Shown here piece after piece: positions 33,689 through 44,836 of a stretch of DNA of 64,000 bases; within the stretch, counting starts at the first letter, position 1; every line of letters begins with the position of its first letter. Under the pieces are notes generated by a model that did not search any database, was not told the DNA's origin, and was given only the letters and a program-made list of their open reading frames with translations. The stretch is from contig JASFAU010000004.1 in NCBI GenBank assembly GCA_039704465.1, positions 1,575,488-1,639,487 on the forward strand, read 5' to 3'. The position numbers and the translations under genes are program-made. Source of the DNA: Plasmodiophora brassicae (taxonomy: Eukaryota > Endomyxa > Phytomyxea > Plasmodiophorida > Plasmodiophoridae).

Positions 33689-34723
33689 TTATTTGCTGGC
33701 GTGGACACTACTGGGCGCACCGGCGATATGCTCCGGTTCGTTGTGATGGGCGGCCGACAGGCTTTCGGCAACGTACATCCGGGTGTAGGCCGTGGCGGCG
33801 AGGTCGTTCACCTGGTTGCATATTTGACGCAGCGTGTGCGTCACCAGGAATGCGTCCAGGCGAGAGGGCGCTGTCGGAACGGCGCCACTGCCTGCGATCT
33901 TCTGCCTGGCCAGGTTGCGCTGGTAGAACTGGTACCTGCTCTGCTCCTGGGCGTACCCATGGACACTCTCGCCCAAGGCCTTCAGGTCCCGGGCCAGGAT
34001 CGCATGCTGCGACATGGACAGGCGGTCGAACTCGCACGAGACGGTGCCGCTCTCGCGCAGCTCGTACAGGAACGCATGGACCAGGTTCGAGTTGTGCACC
34101 TTCAGCGGGACCTCCTCGAAGATCCTGTTCGAGTCAATGTTGTGCCGCGCGAACCCGTCCCGGGTCTGGTCGCCAGCCTTGTAGAACGCCATGAATGCGT
34201 TCGTCAGTCGGTACGCCTTGATGGCCAGCGTGCCGTAGGCGGTCCGGAACGGGTCGTAGACGATGACGACCGAGTTCGGGATGCTGACCTGGTAGTCGTA
34301 CTGTGTGGCAATGATCGACGACCATGCGGACGCGCCGTCCGCGTCGTGCATCATGTCGCCGGACGACAGCGACTGGTACCACCCGACGCTGTTGCAGTCG
34401 ACGTTCACCTCGCGAAGAAGTTTCATCATCTGCAGCTGGAACGCCGCATCATCACGGGCGGCCGCATCATCGTTCTCCTCGTCGTCCTTCACATCCTTGG
34501 CCCAATGCGGGCGCGTGATCGCTGGCGGGGCCGGCGTCGGCGCTGGCATGGGGAAGCATCCAGTCACCTCGAGCTTCCCGCTGACGTCCAGGCCAAGCAA
34601 TTGCCCGGACACGGGCTCAGGTAGGCTCTCGCGCGCATGCTTGATGATCTTGATGATGACGAGACCGTCGAGCTGGACAGCATCCAGGCCCGGTGCCTGG
34701 CCACGCCGGTCGTCCACCACCAT
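33689..34723 (-). CDS. EIF3H: Translation initiation factor eIF3 subunit h (MPN domain)
   Basis: Single-exon, 344 aa. The MPN domain begins VQLDGLVIIKIIKHARE and continues LGLDVSGKLEVTGCFP. It lacks the JAMM metal site: EVNVDCNSVGWYQS carries no HxH, as in other eIF3h proteins. Later landmarks are VVIVYDPFRTAYGTLAIKAYRL, IFEEVPLKVHNSNLVHAFL, and the helical C-terminus RLDAFLVTHTLRQICNQVN. The frame stays open upstream to a GTG at 34747, but the first ATG is 34723. Role: eIF3 subunit in scanning and reinitiation. Confidence 0.92.
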   Translation of the reverse strand: MVVDDRRGQAPGLDAVQLDGLVIIKIIKHARESLPEPVSGQLLGLDVSGKLEVTGCFPMPAPTPAPPAITRPHWAKDVKDDEENDDAAARDDAAFQLQMMKLLREVNVDCNSVGWYQSLSSGDMMHDADGASAWSSIIATQYDYQVSIPNSVVIVYDPFRTAYGTLAIKAYRLTNAFMAFYKAGDQTRDGFARHNIDSNRIFEEVPLKVHNSNLVHAFLYELRESGTVSCEFDRLSMSQHAILARDLKALGESVHGYAQEQSRYQFYQRNLARQKIAGSGAVPTAPSRLDAFLVTHTLRQICNQVNDLAATAYTRMYVAESLSAAHHNEPEHIAGAPSSVHASK

Positions 34724-35060
34724 CGATCGCGTTGTGCCGCCGCGCACTCCGCCGCGGACCTTCGCGCCATGTCGTCGAGATGCGCCCCAAAACCGTCAGG
34801 GTGACGCGCACCTTCCCGTGCCATTGCGTCATGGCGACGGCAACGACATCCAGCAGCCAGGAGATCATATCGTTCTGCGAGCCGGCACGCCTGACCGCAC
34901 ATGTAGGACGGCATCGCCTGGGCGCGCCGTCCGCTAATCATGTTGACGTCCGGGGAAGTTGCAGGCCGTACTTGGGGGGACCGGCCGGCAAGTTGTCCCG
35001 TCCGGCGTCGACCTGGTGCATGCGTTCCTGAGCCGCAGCTCCAAGGCATCGGATGGGTCA
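34724..35060. promoter_or_regulatory. Divergent upstream region of eIF3h (-) and INTS8 (+)
   Basis: The INTS8 frame remains open into this interval (back to about 34959) without an ATG, so an additional 5' exon of INTS8 cannot be excluded. No motif recognised. Confidence 0.35.
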
Positions 35061-36739
35061 ATGCGTGCCGTCTTCACCGACATGGCTGTGCAGGTCGTCG
35101 TCGATCTCGACCTGCAGCTGGACGCCAGCGCCCTGGTCGAGCATCGGGCCACCATCATCGAGCGGGTCGAGGCGCTGCTTGCCGACCGGCAGCCATCGCC
35201 TTGGCTCGGGTTACCCGAATCTAGCACGTTTCTCCTAGCATTGTCCAGGTAGGGCGTGCCGGCAGCGTTTGTGCCCGCGTTTCTCCTCGTACCGATCGTT
35301 CGGTGAATCGTGTAGGTACGTCGTGCGATGTCTTGCGCACAGCCTGCCTGCAACTCGTGCACTGCTGGAGAAGCGGTGCCTCGTGGCGATCGACGTACTC
35401 GGGTCGTTCCTGGAACGTACCGACGACGCCGACGGCCGCATCGGCGGCGTCGTCGGCATGGAGCTTGGCGAATACTTCATTCGAGTACGTCGTGCCCCTG
35501 CGCCAGCGCATTCGCCCCCCCTAAATACTGCATTTGCAGAATGGAGAGATCGAACGAGCGACGTCGCACTTAGAAGCCGCTCTGGAACGGGACCCGTCGT
35601 CGACCGCTGGTGCCCGCCGCCCAACGATATCAGGGGACGGGCGCCGAAGCGCATCGGCGCCGCTCTGTGCCGATGCGAGGTTCACATGGGATCGCGTTCA
35701 AGGTCTATTGTTCGCATGTCGCCGTGCCGTGTCCGCTGACGTCCCTGAGACACGAGCGGACGTGCAAATCGACGTCGACGATGGCCTGCCTACGAATCTC
35801 CCCGGCGATGTGGAAGAACGTGCCGCCGCTCCCTTTACAACCTCGTATCCCGAGCCCGTGTCGGACCTGCTGTCGAATGTGAAGGAGGGAACCGCTCAGA
35901 TGCTGTACGAAGCGGCGAATGCCGTCATGCGCTTACCGTGCGACGACGACCTGTCGTCCATGCCCGCCGTGCTTGGCGTCCTTCTCGGTCGGCTGCTGGA
36001 GCGACTGCAAGCCCACCGAAAGCATCGGTGGGCGTTCCCGGCTGTCTCTGAACCGCCGTTCCCAAAGCTGAAGGCGAAGGCGTTCCTCGCCGCGACCGGG
36101 TGGTCGGCAGACGACGCCATTGCCAGGTTGCTGGACGTGGTGAAGCGGGCGCTCCATAGCGAAACGGACGACTGCCGGCGCTCCCGAGCACTGGCGACAA
36201 TCGCGTTAGCGCAGGGGCACCCTGTGGTCGCCGTCCGCCGCCTGGTCGATGCTATTCGTGCGGACGTGAACGCCTCACCATCACTGCCGTTCCGAGAGGT
36301 TGGACGATGCGCCCCCGTATCCGACCGGCCATGTGCTGATTGTGCATCGCGCCCCCAGGCGAACGTCCTCAGAGACGCGCCGACGTTGTCGATGCTGATC
36401 GAGGCGCTGCAGGGCGCTGGAGCGTACCTGGAGGCGGCCATCATGTGTCAGATGGGACGAGCAGTCGATTATGACGCCGCGCTGGCCGCGTTGAAACAGC
36501 ACCCTCGGTGCCACAACGCCGACCTGTTCGAGTTCTTGATCGTGCCTGAATTCCTCGAGGCGTTGATATACGTCCACGACGACGACACGCGGATGCGCCA
36601 GGCGGCCATCGATGCCATGGCGCGCCCTGTCATGTCGATGGCGCCCGGCACGAAACGCTACCAAACGGAACGCGCACGCATCATGGACGAATTCGTCCTG
36701 CGCCTGCTGACCGATCGACGATGGACAGGCGTAGCATAG
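35061..36739 (+). CDS. INTS8: Integrator complex subunit 8-like protein
   Basis: Exons 35061-35248, 35343-35484 and 35540-36739 give 509 aa. The joins give continuous helical repeats (LALSSLPATRALLEKRC; GMELGEYFIRNGEIERATSHL). The C-terminal ~120 residues follow INTS8 closely: a TPR-like helix YLEAAIMCQMGRAVDYDAAL, then PEFLEALIYVHDDD, RQAAIDAMARP, and a final RIMDEFVLRLLTD. In the metazoan complex INTS8 recruits PP2A to Integrator at RNA polymerase II; that role is inferred. The protein is about half the length of animal INTS8 (~995 aa). Intron 2 begins GTACGT and intron 1 GTAGGG. Confidence 0.75.
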
Positions 36740-37251
36740 GTCCATGCCTCAGTTTGCATTCCCGAGCTGTCGCCTGCAACTGTCTGACAATCCGTTTGTT
36801 CAGGGGCGTGCGCCTGCGAGTCGAGTACGTCCTGGGTGCCTATCGTCACTGTCGTTGTCCGCCGTCGGCCTCGGCCTGTGCAACCGCCCAAATGGCCAGT
36901 CGTCTGTGCGTTCTACGCGCGCCCTGTATTCTGCAGCGGGATCGAATACACGAACGCATCGTCGTGCGCCGTGTCGGATCGTCACGACGGGCGTGATGAG
37001 TCACGAGTACGGCAGGCAGACATCGGGCGGTCGTGACGCACGTCGCGCGCTTGCGAATCGGCGCCCGACGTGCCGTGATTCACGCCATGGGACGTGGCAG
37101 GTTTCGAGTGGCACGACGGCCGTGACGTCATGCGCCTGGCCCGGCCGTGTGTGTCGGCCTGGAATCACCCCGCCCGGGAATCACTCGCGAAATCTTCGTC
37201 TCGTACCGACAGCTCGACAAGCAGTACTAGGGCCCCTCGGCAACGATAGCC
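36740..37251. other. Intergenic, 512 bp
   Basis: Upstream region of the His-rich gene. Overlapping frames are Arg/Pro/Ser-rich without recognisable content. Confidence 0.5.
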
Positions 37252-37815
37252 ATGTCCGCTGTCCGACTCCTGTTGGTCGCTCTCGTCGCCGGTCTCGTTG
37301 TCGCCGACCACTGGGGTCACGACCACGATGGGGACGACTTCCACGGGCACGGCCACGACGATCACGACCACGACCACGAGGATGATGTCGACGACTGGCA
37401 CAAGCACATGAACGAGGTGCACCGTGACGTCGACGGCAACCTGCTGCACAACAACGTCGACTACGACCACATTGACGATATCGACGAAGGTCAGCACCTG
37501 GAGCACGAGCGCAAGCACCACCACTCGCACACGCCCCACAACGACCTGGACATCAAGGACATCCACGAAGACATTGTCACGCCCGACGAGCAGCACCACG
37601 TCGAGAACGAACTGACCGAGCACCACCACCGCAACGACAACGACGAGCACGTGCACGGCGAGTACGGCGAGATGATGGACCACGGCGACATGATCCCGTA
37701 CCTGCACGACCCGGCCATGGGCGGGCAGGGACACGAAGACGGCGTCGACGCGGACGGGTGGGAGGCCGGCCACGACCACGAGCACGAGCACGGGCACGAC
37801 CACGAACACTGGTAA
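37252..37815 (+). CDS. Secreted His/Asp-rich protein, copy 1 (187 aa)
   Basis: The signal peptide is MSAVRLLLVALVAGLVVAD. The mature part is extremely rich in His and Asp/Glu (HGHGHDDHDHDHEDDVDD; HERKHHHSHTPHN; HDHEHEHGHDHEHW at the end). Several stretches look like eroded EF-hand loops (RDVDGNLLHNNVD; DNDEHVHGEYGEM), reminiscent of CREC proteins (calumenin, reticulocalbin) in which acidic residues have become His. It is likely a metal buffer (Zn2+, Cu2+, Ni2+ or Ca2+) in the secretory pathway or outside the cell, by inference from composition. A near-identical copy lies at 45.2-45.7 kb on the other strand. Confidence 0.75.
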   Translation: MSAVRLLLVALVAGLVVADHWGHDHDGDDFHGHGHDDHDHDHEDDVDDWHKHMNEVHRDVDGNLLHNNVDYDHIDDIDEGQHLEHERKHHHSHTPHNDLDIKDIHEDIVTPDEQHHVENELTEHHHRNDNDEHVHGEYGEMMDHGDMIPYLHDPAMGGQGHEDGVDADGWEAGHDHEHEHGHDHEHW

Positions 37816-38198
37816 CCGCTATTACCATTGGGAATAAACTTCGCGGTCGAACGCGTCCTCAGCTCGACGGTGTGCCCTCTGGCGTCCTGTTTTATTGGGC
37901 GATCGTTGGATTTCAGCAAGTCTCGAAAGAGAGGTTCACGCTGCTCCTTTGGCGGTTGGCATGACGCAATGGTGTTCGTGAAGGGGTTTGGGCACCGGTC
38001 GTGCCTGTTGTGCTCGGCGAACGCGATGCTTTGACAACTTCAGCTAGTGGCATTTCTGGAGACGCCAGCAGGGCAGGCAGACGTGCATGTGCAAGTTGGC
38101 CGGAAGGTGTATATATATATGTAGCTACAGTATACTTAATAGTCGGGTCTGGATCGCGGCCAGCCTACACGATCTGCACGTCACTGGCGTAACGTGAC
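37816..38198. other. Convergent intergenic region with short TA tract
   Basis: 3' ends of the His-rich gene and the RING gene. A short (TA)n tract lies near 38110. No gene supported. Confidence 0.5.
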
Positions 38199-38549
38199 TC
38201 ACGACGGGACCGGTTCCGCCAGCGGTAATTGATACCTGCAGGTAGGGCAGGTATTCCGCATCTCCAGCCACGGGACGATGCAGCCTTTGTGGAAGATGTG
38301 CTGGCATGGCAGTTTCGTAGCCGTGGCCTCTATGCAGAACGCTTCTCGGCATACGACACAGGACGTATCGTCGGTCTGGACCTCGATCTCCTCCAGGGCC
38401 TCGATCGCCTTCACGTCCGTCTTCCTGGACAGCTCGTCGTCGTCGTCGGTCGGGCCGCCATGGACGAACACGAACTGCACCAGGAAGATGAAGGCAGGGC
38501 GAGCGAGGTGGGCGGGGTCGGCGCCGACATCGAAGTGGTCGGTCGACAT
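38199..38549 (-). CDS. Small RING-H2 finger protein, putative E3 ubiquitin ligase
   Basis: 116 aa from ATG 38549. After ~60 residues including a hydrophobic stretch (AFIFLVQFVFVHGG), the C-terminal half is a RING-H2 finger: CVVCREAF, then LPCQHIFHKGCIVPWLEMRNTCPTCR. The ligand order C3H2C3 is complete. The segment resembles RNF126/RNF115-type fingers. A related finger (CVVCRDAF...[24 protein letters not shown]) is in the gene at 46.1-47.4 kb, and each of the two lies next to one of the His-rich genes. Confidence 0.8.
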   Translation of the reverse strand: MSTDHFDVGADPAHLARPAFIFLVQFVFVHGGPTDDDDELSRKTDVKAIEALEEIEVQTDDTSCVVCREAFCIEATATKLPCQHIFHKGCIVPWLEMRNTCPTCRYQLPLAEPVPS

Positions 38550-39235
38550 GATGACGGTATGCGGTTATTTAGCGAAGTGGCGCGATCTGGACCAGTCAAA
38601 GGGTTGGCCACCTGCGGAGTACCGGCACGGAATATTCCGCGGCTCTTCCGCAGAATGTTCCTCCCCGCGCAACTTATTTGGCCTGTCTGGCGCACCGCTA
38701 ACCGATGTCCGGCGCCATCATCGGCAACGCTTCCCGTCTCGTGCAATGCACGCGTTGCTGTCATTTGCCGTGATGGGAACCGCGGCAGGGGCCCTATCAT
38801 GTATTGCGTAAACCTGCTACATTCGAGGAGCAGAATATCGTCAGCATGATGGGAGCGTTTAGCTTGGAGTGCTTATCAAGAGACGGCGGTTGCACCACGT
38901 TTCACATCAGGCAACCCGTACCATTGTCAAACAACTGCAGCGCGCGGAACCTATTTAACCCAAACACTTTGGGAAATCGCAGCATTAGGCATCGCCGACG
39001 ACGACGAACATCTTCAATCCCCAGGATGTACCTGGATATTCCCACCACTTCGTGCAACCCACACCGGCTTACACGTGTCGCCTGATATCGGTAACGTGCC
39101 TGTCAAGATCGAGCGAGATGCCCTACTGTTTGCATCGTGTGTCACGCTGAACGTGGTATGGTACCGCTAGAGAGCGGTACGGTCTGTTGGCAGTTTCACA
39201 TGAAGGTTCTTTTGTTAAATAGACGTTGAGAGGCA
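38550..39235. other. Intergenic, 686 bp, relatively AT-rich
   Basis: Nothing with coding character is seen on either strand; the longest frames are short and of mixed composition. Confidence 0.5.
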
Positions 39236-40723
39236 TCACGCGGCAGCGACAGGGGTACCCGCAGGCGCCCTGTTGAAGATGTTCGAGGCCGTCGCCTGTA
39301 CGCTGAAACGGCGACTGGGAACGGGCGCCGGCGTGGAATGCAACTTGATGGGTTTCAACGTTGGCGCGCGGGCCGCTGCGCTGTTCTCCTCAGTGATTAG
39401 GAGCGGTACTCCAGTCGCCTTCTCGGCCTGAGTCGTCGCCAAGGCTTGGCGATCCGGGTTGTAATCGAATGCCATGGCAACAGCACAAGCCATACCGAGA
39501 AGCAGGAGGCCGTACGCCAGGTTGGCGAGCGACGCGGGAAGCCAGTGCCGAATAGCGGCAATGAGGATGGGGCCGAGGACTTCGCCAGCCGACATGGACG
39601 ACGTGATCACACCACTGATCAGGTCAACATCGTCAAAGTGCGCTGTCAAACCGATCATGACAGGGACGACCGGGGTTAGGACCAGAGCGCAACCGGCGCT
39701 GATAGCGGCCAGCACGACCGCCTGCACCAGCGACGTGTCGGGAACAACCACCGGCATCCCAGGAATGTTCCCCATCCCGAAAGACAGCATGATCGCCGCG
39801 CCTGCCAGCCCTGTAACGAACGCGTACTTGGTGTTCGATGGGGACAGGACGCGGCCGATGGCGACTGTGGCCAGGGCGTACGACACGGATAGGACGACGA
39901 AGCACGCGCCTACCCCTGTCGGCGATAGGTGATGCACATGGTGCAAGTGCGACTCGAGAGTCAGGTCGAGCAGAGCGAACACGCTCATACCGCAGACGGA
40001 CACCATGTAGACGAGCAGGACGCCGGGCGTCGATATGACGGCCCCCAAAGTGGACAACGTTCGTGACTGCGGCGCCTGCTTTACAGTCGGTCGGGCGTGC
40101 GCTGGCCTGCCCACAGCGACGGCCGTTACGAGCGTAGTCAGCAGCGAGATCGCGGCTGTGACCAGGAACGGCAGGCGGAAGCCGCCCATGTCGAACAGCG
40201 ACGAACCGAGCATCGGTCCGATGATGAAGCCAGCTTCGCCGGCAGCGGCGACCAGGGCGGCCGTACGCGCGACGTCATCCGGGAACTGACGTGCGAATAT
40301 GGACGTCAGACCCGTTTCGGCGGCAGCGTACCCGATGCCATGGCCAAGGCGGATGACGACAGCGGCGGTCATGTACAGCGACGGATCGTCGATGACGTCG
40401 ATGAAGGCGAACGCGAGGACGGAGAGCGAGGTGACCAGTCCGCCGTAGAACAAGAGCGCCGTGCTGGAGGCGAGCGTGCCGCAGAAGGGCGCCACAAGGA
40501 AGACGGCGAACGGAAGCGCCGAAAGGATGCATCCAACCGCGGTCAGAGGTAAGTCGTGGTCGGCGGCAACCGACGGGAAGAAGGGCCCCAGCAGAGAGAT
40601 CGGGATGGTCAGCACAGCGGCGACCAGGCACAGCACAACGATGCGTGCCCGAGTTGATACAACCACCGCCCCCGTCTCCACATCGTAGTCAGGTAACGAT
40701 TCGTACGCCGTCGACGATCCCAT
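39236..40723 (-). CDS. Major facilitator superfamily transporter (SLC18-like)
   Basis: Single exon, 495 aa from ATG 40723 (MGSSTAYESLPDYD). There are twelve hydrophobic segments, the first VVLCLVAAVLTIPISLLGPF. Family signatures fit vesicular/SLC18B1-type carriers: VIRLGHGIGYAAAETGLTSIFARQF in the first half (TM4 'C-like' region), then AGEAGFIIGPMLGSSLFDMG, equivalent to the conserved GxxxGPxxGG. The second half has ISGVITSSMSAGEVLGPIL. The cytosolic C-terminus is basic/Ser-rich (PSRRFSVQATAS). Substrate unknown; SLC18B1 carries polyamines, which cannot be transferred here without tests. Confidence 0.85.
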   Translation of the reverse strand: MGSSTAYESLPDYDVETGAVVVSTRARIVVLCLVAAVLTIPISLLGPFFPSVAADHDLPLTAVGCILSALPFAVFLVAPFCGTLASSTALLFYGGLVTSLSVLAFAFIDVIDDPSLYMTAAVVIRLGHGIGYAAAETGLTSIFARQFPDDVARTAALVAAAGEAGFIIGPMLGSSLFDMGGFRLPFLVTAAISLLTTLVTAVAVGRPAHARPTVKQAPQSRTLSTLGAVISTPGVLLVYMVSVCGMSVFALLDLTLESHLHHVHHLSPTGVGACFVVLSVSYALATVAIGRVLSPSNTKYAFVTGLAGAAIMLSFGMGNIPGMPVVVPDTSLVQAVVLAAISAGCALVLTPVVPVMIGLTAHFDDVDLISGVITSSMSAGEVLGPILIAAIRHWLPASLANLAYGLLLLGMACAVAMAFDYNPDRQALATTQAEKATGVPLLITEENSAAARAPTLKPIKLHSTPAPVPSRRFSVQATASNIFNRAPAGTPVAAA

Positions 40724-41043
40724 TGGAAAAGTAGATTTGGCCAAGTGGGCAACCAGATGGCTCGTCGTCGCTTCCTGACCGTGACTCACGCCGCCCTCCG
40801 TTCCGACTTGGATGACATCATCGAGGTTTATCCTATCGAACAGCGGCACCGTTATCGTTACATCGTCAGCACCACCGCTCGTCGGCCCACAGTGCATCGT
40901 CGAACGATGCCATGAGCGAGGGTCGACAGTTGCGATGCAGCACCAGGTCGTCGTCGTCAGCCACATTGATCCAGTACAGGCAGTGACAGAACGTCCAGGT
41001 GAGGTCGTCTGCGTCAACCAGTCCCATGGTCGTGTCGTTGCCA
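40724..41043. promoter_or_regulatory. Divergent upstream region of MFS transporter (-) and unknown gene (+)
   Basis: The MFS frame stays open through most of this interval without a better start, so 40723 could be internal. No promoter motif recognised. Confidence 0.35.
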
Positions 41044-41940
41044 ATGCCATGGCCGTCACCCACACCGAGGACGGGCATTCGTCATTTCGCTATCGTGATC
41101 ATGACGACGCTGTTTGTCGGGTTGGCGGCCACCGTCGTGTTCGTTGCATTCGCGTCCGGGTTGGTGCAGGTCAAGCAGCGCGCGCTGACGCCCATCGACC
41201 TGATGACCGGTACTGGCGTACCACCGCTGGTCGGCGACCCATCCAGCCCAGGGGCCTTCCTGTCCAGCATCGCCGCTCAGTCGTCGGCCAGATCATCGAG
41301 CAACATTCTGGGACCACGCCTGGCCGCCACCCCGCTGCAAGGGGCCGTCATCGTCGTCGACGCTGAGCCAGACAGGATCGCCCACGTGCTGAATTACACA
41401 GTGGAATGCGCCCTGGATCCCGTTCAATCTGTCAACGTCTCCATCTCGTCAAGGTCGTACACCTTCCAAGGAGCACACGGTCTGGCACCCCAGTGGCAGG
41501 TGCGGGAACTCGACCAGGACGCCCAGGAAATGGTCAGCGCCTGTATCATTGCTCGAATGACGTTCTGGGATGAGGTCGGCATCCCCGTCTCAATACGAGG
41601 TAACGCACCTGGACTGGTTCCAGCAGGCGACGAACAGCTCGAGTTCCCAGTCCTTGAGGGCGCGTTCTGGGGCAACCTGTTCCTGCAGGACCCTGTGGCA
41701 TACACCTGCTCGCACAAGGCCGCTCTGCTTAATTCGTATGCGCACCTGCGAGTGTGCACGACCGGCGTTCCCGTCGACTACGATGGCAGCACTTGGTCGT
41801 GCGGTTTCGTCCAATCCGTTGGCGAATGCAACGAACACTGCGATCCGTACCCGACGATGGCGCCCACCATCTACGGCACCTGCCTCGGTAACCCGCACGT
41901 CATCACGACGTACCTCGCCAACGCGACCAAATCTCCATGA
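41044..41940 (+). CDS. Type II-like membrane or secreted protein, unknown
   Basis: From ATG 41044 the product is 298 aa; a start at 41101 would place the hydrophobic segment (MTTLFVGLAATVVFVAFASG) at the very N-terminus. It is either a signal anchor or a signal peptide. The rest is hydrophilic with paired Cys residues (VECALD; YTCSHKA; VCTTG; WSCGF; GECNEHC) and potential N-glycosylation sites (NYT, NVS), so an extracytoplasmic, disulfide-bonded domain is likely. A characteristic stretch is LEFPVLEGAFWGNLF. I do not recognise the family. Confidence 0.6.
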   Translation: MPWPSPTPRTGIRHFAIVIMTTLFVGLAATVVFVAFASGLVQVKQRALTPIDLMTGTGVPPLVGDPSSPGAFLSSIAAQSSARSSSNILGPRLAATPLQGAVIVVDAEPDRIAHVLNYTVECALDPVQSVNVSISSRSYTFQGAHGLAPQWQVRELDQDAQEMVSACIIARMTFWDEVGIPVSIRGNAPGLVPAGDEQLEFPVLEGAFWGNLFLQDPVAYTCSHKAALLNSYAHLRVCTTGVPVDYDGSTWSCGFVQSVGECNEHCDPYPTMAPTIYGTCLGNPHVITTYLANATKSP

Positions 41941-42197
41941 GTACAAGCCATTTACCACGTGTTTCTCGTGCCGTCAATCGCGGATCTGGGCTGTCTGGCT
42001 AGGTGCAATCGCGTCGAACAGGCGTGACCAGCGACGGGGGGTGCCAGGTTGTCCGAATGTTCCACGGCGGAACATTCCGGGCAAGGCCCACTTACGTGTC
42101 GGGTACCCTCATCAGGTTACGCAGTCCGGGACTGCAGACCTGAGAAGCGCCATTTTGCTTATCAGTGTGTGGGACGACGACACCATCCGTGTCCAGA

Positions 42198-44836
42198 ATG
42201 TTGGGTAGATACGCAGGACGACGCGCCCAGGCGAGCCTGGCGCGTCGCTTCATGCAGACCATGGACCTAGGCGCCGACATGAAGCCAGGCGAGGCGCTCT
42301 GTACGTGCGAGGGACTGGACTGCGCCCTCCCCGGCCATTCACTGACAGGCGTTCTCGCAGCGAAATACACGACGGACCTGACCGAGATCGCGCGCCAAGG
42401 ACGTTCCGACCCCGTCATTGGGCGTGCCGACGAAATCCGCCGCACCATCCAGGTCCTGTCGCGACGCACGAAGAACAACCCGATCCTGCTCGGTTCGTTT
42501 ACTGTATGTGGTTTGTCGTTCTGCCTCTGAACGGGAATCCTGCCGCAGGCCAGCCGGGGACGGGCAAGACGGCCCTTGTGGAAGGGTTGGCCCAGCGTAT
42601 TGCCGCAGGCGAGGTTCCCGATTCGATCAAGTCGAAGCGGCTGCTGTCGCTGGACCTGTCGGCCATCGTGGCAGGCGCATCGTTCAAGGGCGAATTCGAG
42701 AAGCGGTTCAAGGCGCTGCTGAAGGACGTCACCGCCGAACATGGCAGCGTCATCCTGTTCGCCGACGAGATCCACCAGCTGGTCGGCATGGGGTCGGCGG
42801 GCGGCGATAGCGCCATGGATGCTGCCAACATCATCAAACCAGCATGTCCGTTGTAACCCATCGTTCATGATTGCTGGTTCATTGATGTTCGTGCCTGGCA
42901 GTGGCTCGTGGCGACCTGCGCCTGGTGGGCGCGACGACATTCGAGGAGTACCGCAAGTACATTGAGAAGGATCAGGCGCTCGCGCGCCGCTTCCAGCCGG
43001 TGTTCATATCGGAGCCGACCGTGCAGGACACGATCGCTATCCTGCGTGGCCTGAAGGACAAATACGAGCTCTGGCATGGTGTGCGCATCGCCGATTCGGC
43101 TGTGGTGGCCAGCGCCAACTACGCCAAGCGGTACTTGTCGGATCGCAAACTGCCCGACAGCGCCATCGACCTGTTGGACGAATCGGCCAGCCGGCTGCGC
43201 ATGGAGAAGGAGAGCAAACCGCACGACCTCGCCGAGATGGACAGGCAGATCCTGACGATGCAGATCGAGATCAGCGCGTTGAAACGCGAGACCGACCCGG
43301 ACAGCGTTGCCCGTCGCGAAACTCTGGAGACGTCGTTGCGAGACATGCAGGGTCGCGCTGCCGAACGCACCACGGAATGGCAGAAAGAGAAGGAACGCAG
43401 GTAGGAGCGCTGCCCCTGCCGCCAGACACGGCATGGTGACGTCTGCGTCTGTAGGCAGAGCGCGATTGCGGTTCGAGAGAAGCTGGACGATGCGCGCCGG
43501 CAACTGGAGCTGGCGCAGGCGGCCGGTGACTTCAGCCGCGCCGGCGAACTGAAGTATGGCGTGATCCCGGCGCTCGTCAATGAAGTGGCCACGCTGGCAC
43601 CGGTCCTGAAGTCGGAGGCGGTCACCGAGGACGACGTCGCCGCCGTCATCTCGCAGCGAACCGGCATTCCCGTATCGCGTCTGCTGGTCGGCGAATCCGA
43701 TCGCCTGCTGCGAATGGAGGAGGAGCTGTGCAAGCGGGTCGTCGGTCAGGATGAGGCGATCGCGTCCATCAGTGATGCGATTCGCGTGGCACGTTCCGGC
43801 CTGCATCCGCCGACGAAACCAATCGGCACGTTCCTGTTCCTCGGGTCATCTGGGTGTGGGAAGACGGAACTGGCCAAGGCGGTCGCCGAGTTCATGTTCA
43901 ACGACGAGTCGGCCATGGTCCGGATCGACATGAGCGAGTACAGCGAGCCGCACTCGGTCGCGCGGCTCATCGGTGCACCACCTGGATACGTTGGGTTCGT
44001 TATCGTGTGCAGCCATTCCGACTGTCTCGCATGGCTGACTATTACGTCCAGGTACGATGAAGGCGGACAGCTGACCGAACCTGTTCGTCGCCGCCCGTAC
44101 AGCGTCGTCTTGTTGGATGAAATCGAGAAAGCCCATCGTCAGGTCGACAACGTCCTGTTGCAGCTCCTGGATGAAGGTATACGAACGTGCGCTTCCGACG
44201 TCATCGTCGTCTCAGGTGAACCCAAACCGGGGTTCCAGGGCGCCTTACGGACGGGTCCGGGAAGACGGTCGACTTCCGCAACGCGATCGTGATCATGACT
44301 TCCAACCTGGGGACGGTTGGGCGCAGCTCAGACTACACTGCTAAGGAGCGGCGACGCGTGTCCATGGAGGCGGTTCGCGAGCATTTCCCACCGTACGTTG
44401 CCACACCGATGTCTCCCCAAGTACCCGACCCTGATTTCCCCTATACAGGGAGTTCATCAACCGCCTGGACGAGATCGTTCAGTTCAATGACCTGTCACCG
44501 GTGGCGATGCGCCCGATCTGCGACATCCAGCTGCAGCGGATCCAGGCGACGCTGACTGCCGAACAGCGCGTCAAGCTCAAGGTCGACGATGCTGCCCGCG
44601 ACTACTTAGCCGAACAGGGATACGATCCCGATTACGGTGCGAGGCCGTTGAAGCGTGTCCTGCAGAAGCAGCTGCTGAACCCGTTGGCGCGCCTCCTGCT
44701 GAGCGGCAACGCCATGAAGGGCGACACGGTCCACGTCACCCTGGACGACGATCGCAAGCTTCAGTTCCATACTCATCATCCCGATGAGCAGCTGCAGCCC
44801 GTTCCCGCCAAACCGGACGCCATCGTTGCTGCGTAA
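42198..44836 (+). CDS. Mitochondrial ClpB/Hsp78-type AAA+ disaggregase
   Basis: Eight exons (42198-42300, 42361-42492, 42549-42845, 42902-43400, 43455-43994, 44052-44176, 44239-44392, 44449-44836) give 745 aa in frame. The N-terminus [18 protein letters not shown] is a likely mitochondrial presequence. The Clp_N domain is absent, as in yeast Hsp78. NBD1 has Walker [14 protein letters not shown] (spliced) and Walker [14 protein letters not shown], then the pore loop region and [17 protein letters not shown]. The coiled-coil middle domain ([19 protein letters not shown]...) is intact. NBD2 has Walker [34 protein letters not shown] and Walker [12 protein letters not shown]. The sensor end is [16 protein letters not shown]. 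With Hsp70 it dissolves aggregates in the matrix. Introns 1 and 7 start GTACGT. Confidence 0.95.

Noticed and set aside
37165..37809. Val-rich open frames opposite both His-rich genes (also 45111-45713 on +)
   Set aside because: The complement of GAC/CAC codons reads GTC/GTG, producing artificial poly-valine; not a membrane protein.
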